Below, in pieces: positions 33,925 through 38,456 of a stretch of DNA of 38,456 nucleotides (positions are counted from its first letter, which is position 1; each line of letters starts with the position of its first letter). The stretch lies in assembly GCA_009840135.1 (NCBI GenBank), contig VXOH01000147.1, forward strand, positions 1 to 38,456, written 5' to 3'. This stretch comes from Chloroflexota bacterium. Lineage in GTDB: Bacteria; Chloroflexota; Dehalococcoidia; Lucifugimonadales; UBA3495. A program made the translations under genes and the position numbers. The notes beneath the pieces were generated by a model. That model made no database searches, was not told the origin of the DNA, and worked only from the letters and a program-made list of their open reading frames with translations.

Positions 33925-34035
33925 ATGATTGCGGAGGTAACTTGCACAGCAGTTCACCATCGCATGCTGGTCTTGGCTGGGCTGGCTGCGGTGGACTGCG
34001 TGACCCTGGCCTCCCTTTCCGACCCAATCGGCTGA
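33925..34035 (+). CDS. Possible small ORF between ilvC and leuA
   Basis: A 36-residue reading frame starting with ATG at 33925, preceded by a perfect AGGAGGT six bases upstream (33913-33919), a better Shine-Dalgarno than that of ilvC or leuA. The peptide begins MIAEVTCTAVHHRMLVLAGL and is moderately hydrophobic, with five Leu and five Val. It ends 39 bases before the leuA start. It could be a leader or coupling peptide, a decayed gene remnant, or chance. I do not recognise it and see no hairpin/terminator pair that would make it a classical attenuator. Confidence 0.35.
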   Translation: MIAEVTCTAVHHRMLVLAGLAAVDCVTLASLSDPIG

Positions 34036-34074
34036 TCTCGATTCATAATTTCTTTGATGAGGAAAGGTAAGGTT

Positions 34075-35634
34075 ATGGCTAACAACGTTGTAAGGTTCCT
34101 GGACACTACCCTCCGGGATGGAGAACAGTCCGCCGGTATCGGAATGACGGTGGACGAGAAGATCGAAATAGCCCGGCAGCTGGGCCGGCTGAATGTTGAT
34201 ATCATTGAAGCCGGGTTCGCCGCAAGTTCCCCCGGCGACTTCCAGGCCGTCAGCACCATCGCCAGGGAAGTCAAGGGGCCGGTTATCTGCTCCCTCGCGC
34301 GGGCCCATCCCAATGATGTTGACCAGGCGTGGGAAGCCATCAAGGGCGCAGAGTCGCCCCGCATTCACGTTTTCCTGTCGTCTTCCGACATTCACGTGAT
34401 GCACCAGCTCCGCAAGAACCGGGAAGAGGTTATCGAAATGGCCGTCACCATGGTGGAACGGGCCAAGGGTTACTGCGATGACGTGGAGTTCTCTCCCATG
34501 GACGCCACCCGCACCAACCCGGAGTACCTTTTCCAGATGCTGGAATCCGTGATTCGCGCCGGGGCCACCACCATCAATATCGCCGATACGGTGGGTTACG
34601 CCATTCCATCCGACTTTGCCCGGCTGCTGCACGATGTCCAGCAGAAAGTTGAAGGTATGGACAAGGTGACTCTCAGCGTCCACTGCCACAACGACCTGGG
34701 ACTGGCGGTGTCCAACAGCCTGGCCGCCGTTGAAGCCGGCGCCCGCCAGGTGGAAGGCTGCATCAACGGCATCGGCGAACGGGCCGGCAATGCCTCCCTG
34801 GAAGAAATCATCATGGGGCTGGACACCCGCAAGGACCTTTTCGGGGTGGACATAAACGTGGACACCACCCAGCTCTATCCCACCAGCCGCCTGGTGAGCC
34901 GGATCACCGGCATGTCGGTCCAGGCCAACAAGGCAGTGGTGGGCGAGAACGCCTTCCGCCACGCCTCGGGCATCCACCAGGACGGGGTACTGAAGGACCG
35001 GTCCACTTACGAAGTAATGCAGCCCGAGCGCGTCGGCGTTCCCGGCAACAGCCTGGTCCTAGGCAAGCTCAGCGGAAGGGCCGGCTTACAGGCCCGCCTG
35101 GACGCCCTGGGCTACAGCCTGAGCCGCGAGGAAATTTCCACCGTCTTCGAATCCTTCAAGGAACTGGCGGACAAGAAGCGTGAGGTTACCGACCGGGACC
35201 TGGAAATCCTGATGGACGAGGAGAAGCGCAGCACCAGCGAGGCCATCAGCTACAACCTGGAGCACATCCAGTTTTCCAGTGGTGACCACGACATTCCCAC
35301 CGCCACCGTGCGCCTCTCCGACGCCGATGGAAACCTGGTATCGGACGCCTCAACCGGCAACGGGCCGGTGGACGCGGCGTGCAAGGCAATTGACCGGGTG
35401 ATTGGCTGCAATGCCAAGCTGGTTGACTTCAACGTGCAGTCGATCAGCGAGGGGCTGGACGCCATTGGTACGGTAACCATTCGGATTGAGAACGGCGGCC
35501 GCACCTTCTTCGGGCGGGGCGCCTCCACGGACATCATCGTCGCCAGCGCCAAGGCGTATCTCAGCGCGGTTAACCGCATGCTGGCCGCCGACGAGGAAGC
35601 AAGCCTGCCGGCAGTGGGGACTACGCCGGACTAA
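34075..35634 (+). CDS. leuA: 2-isopropylmalate synthase
   Basis: 519-residue enzyme that condenses acetyl-CoA with 2-oxoisovalerate, the first committed step to leucine. The TIM-barrel has [12 protein letters not shown] with D10/R14/D15, and the metal ligands H203/H205 in [31 protein letters not shown] and HASGIHQDG follow, and a C-terminal regulatory domain (from about residue 390) would bind leucine. The last part, [19 protein letters not shown], is intact. I start at ATG 34075, preceded by AAAGG at 7 bases; the upstream ATG at 34057 has no Shine-Dalgarno. Last gene of the ilv-leu operon; leuB, leuC, leuD and ilvD are not in the window. Confidence 0.95.
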   Translation: MANNVVRFLDTTLRDGEQSAGIGMTVDEKIEIARQLGRLNVDIIEAGFAASSPGDFQAVSTIAREVKGPVICSLARAHPNDVDQAWEAIKGAESPRIHVFLSSSDIHVMHQLRKNREEVIEMAVTMVERAKGYCDDVEFSPMDATRTNPEYLFQMLESVIRAGATTINIADTVGYAIPSDFARLLHDVQQKVEGMDKVTLSVHCHNDLGLAVSNSLAAVEAGARQVEGCINGIGERAGNASLEEIIMGLDTRKDLFGVDINVDTTQLYPTSRLVSRITGMSVQANKAVVGENAFRHASGIHQDGVLKDRSTYEVMQPERVGVPGNSLVLGKLSGRAGLQARLDALGYSLSREEISTVFESFKELADKKREVTDRDLEILMDEEKRSTSEAISYNLEHIQFSSGDHDIPTATVRLSDADGNLVSDASTGNGPVDAACKAIDRVIGCNAKLVDFNVQSISEGLDAIGTVTIRIENGGRTFFGRGASTDIIVASAKAYLSAVNRMLAADEEASLPAVGTTPD

Positions 35635-35662
35635 GCTTCCGGATGTGAAGGGTAAGGAAAGC

Positions 35663-35695
35663 GGGGCGGGTGAAATTCACCCGCCCCAGATTTTT
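35663..35695 (+). terminator. Intrinsic terminator of the ilv-leu operon
   Basis: Perfect 10-bp stem GGGGCGGGTG / CACCCGCCCC (35663-35672 with 35678-35687), extendable by two A-T pairs, followed by AGATTTTT. It lies 29 bases after the leuA stop codon. Confidence 0.9.
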
Positions 35696-35776
35696 AGGGC
35701 CGCGATACGGGTGCAAACAAGGCCTCGTACTCACTGCCCAATGGTTCAATGAATTTCATGCGCAACTACAATGCTC

Positions 35777-36280
35777 TTACTCCATTTGCCAAACCTCTCT
35801 CAATGCATTTCTTATTTCAGGCCAATGCTTTTGAGTGTTTTTGAGTTCAGATACAGTCTTTAAGTGACCGCGGAAAGCTGAGTTTGGAAACTGACGTTGG
35901 CAGGCCAACCAATTTAACTTGATGAAGTTCGGATGAATATTGTCATCTAGGCCACCAGTAACCTTCTTGCCGAGCTCAAGGTCAAACTCTGGTTTACCTG
36001 CCACTGTCCCAACGCCAACTATTCTCTTTAGGCCACCTCTAGCGATGACACGATCACCTACTTCGATGTCGTGCCAAAACCGCTGTAAACTCTGATACCC
36101 TTCTTGGTCGAATTCATCCAAGAATCGCTTGCGGATAACGGCTTTCGACACTCCAGACAAGTTTCCCAATTCGTGCCATCCAATAGTGATAAGACCATTT
36201 GTGAAACTCCAGTCCCACACAGCATCAAGAATGTGCCTAGGGTCGTAACTGTAAGGGGCAATAACCCAATACCTAACCAT
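35777..36280 (-). CDS. EVE/PUA-like domain protein, possibly acquired
   Basis: 167-residue protein that I can place only loosely. MVRYWVIAPY, then ITIGWHELGNLSG (about 31-43), and IEVGDRVIARGGLKRIVGVG (about 72-91) resemble the EVE/PUA-like or McrB-N-like modules found in modified-base-binding restriction and RNA-binding proteins. No nuclease or AAA domain is attached. Base composition is visibly more AT-rich than all neighbours, which points to horizontal transfer. The ATG has AGGAG 8 bases upstream; that Shine-Dalgarno overlaps the TAG stop of the upstream gene (36292-37290), so the two are translationally coupled. Confidence 0.72.
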   Translation of the reverse strand: MVRYWVIAPYSYDPRHILDAVWDWSFTNGLITIGWHELGNLSGVSKAVIRKRFLDEFDQEGYQSLQRFWHDIEVGDRVIARGGLKRIVGVGTVAGKPEFDLELGKKVTGGLDDNIHPNFIKLNWLACQRQFPNSAFRGHLKTVSELKNTQKHWPEIRNALREVWQME

Positions 36281-36291
36281 TCTGCAATCTC

Positions 36292-37290
36292 CTAAACCAG
36301 CTTCATCTGAAACCCGCCGTCGTCCCTCCGTCCCTTCTTGCCGTCGAGGTGAACGGCGGGGTAGCCAAGTTTTCTCAGATGGGCAGCAAGGTCGGGAAAG
36401 CCGTTGACGGTATAGACCTGGCTGGGCCCCACCCTTTTGACGTAGTCCACCAGGTCATTGAAGTCGGCGTGGTCGCTGTAAGCCAGGCTTGCGTCGCCGC
36501 GACGACCCCAACGGCGGCCGCCCTTGCCCGAAGCCCAGCCGGTCAGTTCCATGTACCGCTTCCCCAGGGCCAGGTTTAATTCCTTAGCCTTCCGAAAGCC
36601 CGGCGGGCAAACCAGGACCTGTCCCTCGGCCCAGTGCCCGTTCAGGCAGTGAAAGTCACCGGGAAATGCCACTCCGGCTTCCTGGTATGCCTCGGCCACC
36701 TCGAAAATACTCTCCTCCACCACCAGTTCAAAGCCCGCGCTCATCAGGTGGTGCATGATTTCCTGGGCCTTGCCCAGCCGCCATCCTTGCACAACGGGAC
36801 GTTCCCCCTTGGAGAGCCACATCTCCAACGTACGGCAGGCCGTATCCAGGACCTGATCCTCGGGAGGAAAGACGTACTCGGGCCTGCCATAGGTGGACTC
36901 GATGACAAGGGTATCGCAGTCCACCGGAAGCAATGGCTCGTTGATGGGGCTGGGTCGGGACTTGAAGTCACCGGTATAAAGAAGACGCTCTCCGGACCAC
37001 TTGTTGGTGATGAGGGCTTGGGCCGACCCCAGACAGTGGCCGGCGGGGAACAGGGTCAGGGTGTAATCCCCGCGGTCCAGGGGCTCCCCGTACTCCAAGG
37101 TAATGGGTTCCGAGCGCTTCAGGTAATCGCCCAGAAGCAGCCTTGTATTCGGCGTGAGCACGGGGCTGAGGTGTCTGGCCGTATGGTCGGAATGGGCATG
37201 GGATATCAGGCCAAATTCCCTTTTGCGCAACGAGTCCAGCCACAGGTCAAGTTCGAGCAGATAGACGCCCCGATCAAAGATTACTTCCAT
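36292..37290 (-). CDS. Metallo-beta-lactamase-fold exonuclease-like protein
   Basis: 332-residue MBL-fold protein of the type called ligase-associated or mRNA 3'-end-processing exonuclease. Zinc motif 2 is SHAHSDHTARH (HxHxDH, about residues 33-43). The following markers are PAGHCLGSAQ, LLYTGDFKSRPSPI, TLVIESTYGRPEY, and the late His in AYSDHADFNDL, which fit a beta-CASP/RMMBL-like architecture. DNA or RNA cleavage is family inference. The start is the ATG at 37290; the frame continues upstream only through an intergenic repeat. No ATP-dependent ligase or Lhr helicase is adjacent in the window. It is followed by, and coupled to, the EVE-like gene. Confidence 0.83.
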   Translation of the reverse strand: MEVIFDRGVYLLELDLWLDSLRKREFGLISHAHSDHTARHLSPVLTPNTRLLLGDYLKRSEPITLEYGEPLDRGDYTLTLFPAGHCLGSAQALITNKWSGERLLYTGDFKSRPSPINEPLLPVDCDTLVIESTYGRPEYVFPPEDQVLDTACRTLEMWLSKGERPVVQGWRLGKAQEIMHHLMSAGFELVVEESIFEVAEAYQEAGVAFPGDFHCLNGHWAEGQVLVCPPGFRKAKELNLALGKRYMELTGWASGKGGRRWGRRGDASLAYSDHADFNDLVDYVKRVGPSQVYTVNGFPDLAAHLRKLGYPAVHLDGKKGRRDDGGFQMKLV

Positions 37291-37402
37291 GCGGTCTAAT
37301 TTAACACAGGGCAGTGGAGATAGGCACCGAAAAGCGGCATCGGAGGTCGTTCGTATGAAACGATCCAGATGTAAAGCCTGGGCCCTTCCAAAGTCAACTG
37401 TC

Positions 37403-37475
37403 ACCCGCTCATGGTGAGCTTGTCGAACCATCTCCGGTTTGGAGGCATCCTTCGACAGGCTCAGGATGAGCGGGT
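37403..37475. repeat. Paired-hairpin intergenic repeat
   Basis: Two imperfect inverted arms of about 29 bases (24 matches by eye). Each arm forms its own small hairpin: ATGG...CCAT on the left around GAGCTTGTCGAA, and ATCC...GGAT on the right around TTCGACAGGCTC. This is the layout of REP/BIME-like elements. It lies between the divergent MBL-fold and molybdenum hydroxylase genes; nothing else is evident in the 333-base gap. Confidence 0.7.
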
Positions 37476-37623
37476 AAATCCGCTTCTCCCAATTTTGAAA
37501 AGGCCCAAGCGCAAAGCCGTTCAGGTTTGACACCCCATAGCCCAATGCCTAGACTAGTGCCACCCATCAATTGACGCTAATTCCGACCACCCTTTCGGCT
37601 TACACAGGCAGAGGAGGTTTTCC

Positions 37624-38456
37624 ATGACGACCACTGCAGAGAACCGCTACAACGTAGTGGGCACCCGGCCGGCCCGCCACGACGGCTTTGACAAGGTGAC
37701 CGGCGCAGCGCGCTTCGGCGCCGACTTGAACCTGCCCAACATGCTGCACGGCAAGATTCTGCGCAGTCCTCACGCCCATGCCCGTATTCGGGGTATTGAC
37801 ACCAGCAAGGCTGAAGCCCTCCCCGGTGTAATCGCAGTTGCAACCGCCAAGGACTTTCCCATCGTGGTGGAACGTCCCAACATTGACTTTGAAAACGCTC
37901 AGGCGAATCCCCGGATTATCGCGGAAAACATCCTGGCGGACAGGAAGGTCTTATATCGTGGACACGCGGTGGCCGCCGTGGCCGCCACCAACCCCCACGT
38001 GGCGGAACAGGCCCTGGACCTAATTGAGGTGGACTATGAAGTCCTGCCGGTGGTGCTGGACCTGCACGACGCGCTGAAAGAGGACGCACCCCTTCTGCAT
38101 GACGACATGACCACCCGTTTCCGCGTGGAACGATTCGGACCCGGAGATGATACCGGCGAGCGCAGCAACATCGCCGGCCATTTGCAGCACAAGCTGGGGG
38201 ACGTTGAAAAGGGGTTTGCCGAAGCTGACGTGGTTATAGAGCGGGAGTACGAGACCCAGACGGTACACCAGGGCTACATCGAGCCTCACGTCGCCACCTC
38301 CCAGTGGTCCACTGACGGTCGGTTGACCGTCTGGACCAGCACCCAGGGAGCCTTCGCCGTGCGGGCGGCCACGGCCGCCATCCTGAGCATTCCCGGGTCC
38401 CTGGTCAAAGTTGTTGCCTTGGAAATAGGCGGAGGGTTCGGCGCCGAGGGCGGGCC
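37624..38456 (+). CDS. Molybdenum hydroxylase large subunit (xanthine dehydrogenase family), partial
   Basis: The first 277 codons of a molybdopterin-binding subunit of the xanthine dehydrogenase/aldehyde oxidase/CO dehydrogenase family; it continues past the window end. Seen: VVGTRPARHDGFDKVTGAAR, FGADLNLPNMLHGKILRSPH, HAHARIRGIDTSKAEALPGV, the a/b hammerhead domain, then EREYETQTVHQGYIEPH and WTSTQGAFAVR at the start of the Mo-binding domain. The glycine-rich loop reads GGGFGAEGG, where Lys rather than Glu is frequent. GAGGAGG lies 7 bases before the ATG. Small FeS and FAD subunits are not upstream and could lie beyond the window. Substrate unknown. Confidence 0.88.
   Translation, partial: MTTTAENRYNVVGTRPARHDGFDKVTGAARFGADLNLPNMLHGKILRSPHAHARIRGIDTSKAEALPGVIAVATAKDFPIVVERPNIDFENAQANPRIIAENILADRKVLYRGHAVAAVAATNPHVAEQALDLIEVDYEVLPVVLDLHDALKEDAPLLHDDMTTRFRVERFGPGDDTGERSNIAGHLQHKLGDVEKGFAEADVVIEREYETQTVHQGYIEPHVATSQWSTDGRLTVWTSTQGAFAVRAATAAILSIPGSLVKVVALEIGGGFGAEGG

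Noticed and set aside
37291-37545. N-terminal extension of the MBL-fold protein
   Set aside because: Translates the REP-like repeat (LILSLSKDASKPEMVRQAHH), a known signature of over-extended gene calls.
1-38456. CRISPR array, tRNA or rRNA genes, prophage
   Set aside because: No regularly spaced direct repeats, no cloverleaf or rRNA sequence, and no phage structural gene noticed by eye; a tRNAscan or Rfam run could still find something small.

Overview
The window is 38.5 kb of GC-rich bacterial chromosome with about 30 protein genes and no rRNA, tRNA, phage or transposase gene that I could find. I infer a member of the Chloroflexota, possibly the SAR202/Dehalococcoidia side. The grounds are many isofunctional catabolic enzymes (two YtcJ-type amidohydrolases, two CaiB/BaiF CoA-transferases, an acetolactate-synthase-like ThDP enzyme, cupin and LigB-type ring-cleavage dioxygenases, a xanthine-dehydrogenase-type subunit), a lipoprotein with a long Glu/Val/Lys linker, a T-box leader, and many TTG starts. 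This assignment comes from reading by eye, not from a search.

Bases 1-13500 are a catabolic island of mostly single-gene units, each with its own promoter or hairpin: a PAC2-like protein, a RidA-family deaminase, an amidohydrolase (minus), a gentisate-dioxygenase-like bicupin, a LigB-like extradiol dioxygenase (minus), then a ThDP enzyme, a MaoC-like hydratase and two CoA-transferases on the plus strand. Bases 13600-18000 hold a DUF1800 protein followed by an NHL-repeat protein, and, on the minus strand, a carboxymuconolactone-decarboxylase-like protein and a RraA-family aldolase. The intergenic spaces carry several palindromic repeat families, including two copies of a MITE-like element with terminal inverted repeats (1621-1782 and 11912-12072).

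Bases 18054-22070 (minus) encode a complete glycine betaine/proline-type ABC importer: ATPase with CBS domains, permease, and lipoprotein receptor. Divergent from it is a housekeeping run on the plus strand: tyrA, gmk, lipA, then a second amidohydrolase. A polyprenyl diphosphate synthase and metG lie on the minus strand (27094-29774), with metG first and the synthase tightly coupled behind it.

Bases 30150-35690 are the best-defined regulatory unit: a sigma-70-type promoter, a T-box riboswitch with a readable antiterminator/terminator switch, ilvB, ilvN, ilvC, a possible 36-residue ORF with a perfect Shine-Dalgarno, leuA, and a strong intrinsic terminator. The specifier triplet reads as CUC (Leu), so branched-chain amino acid synthesis is probably controlled by uncharged tRNA-Leu. 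After this come a metallo-beta-lactamase-fold nuclease-like gene translationally coupled to an AT-richer EVE/PUA-like gene (minus), and the 5' part of a molybdenum hydroxylase large subunit that runs off the window.
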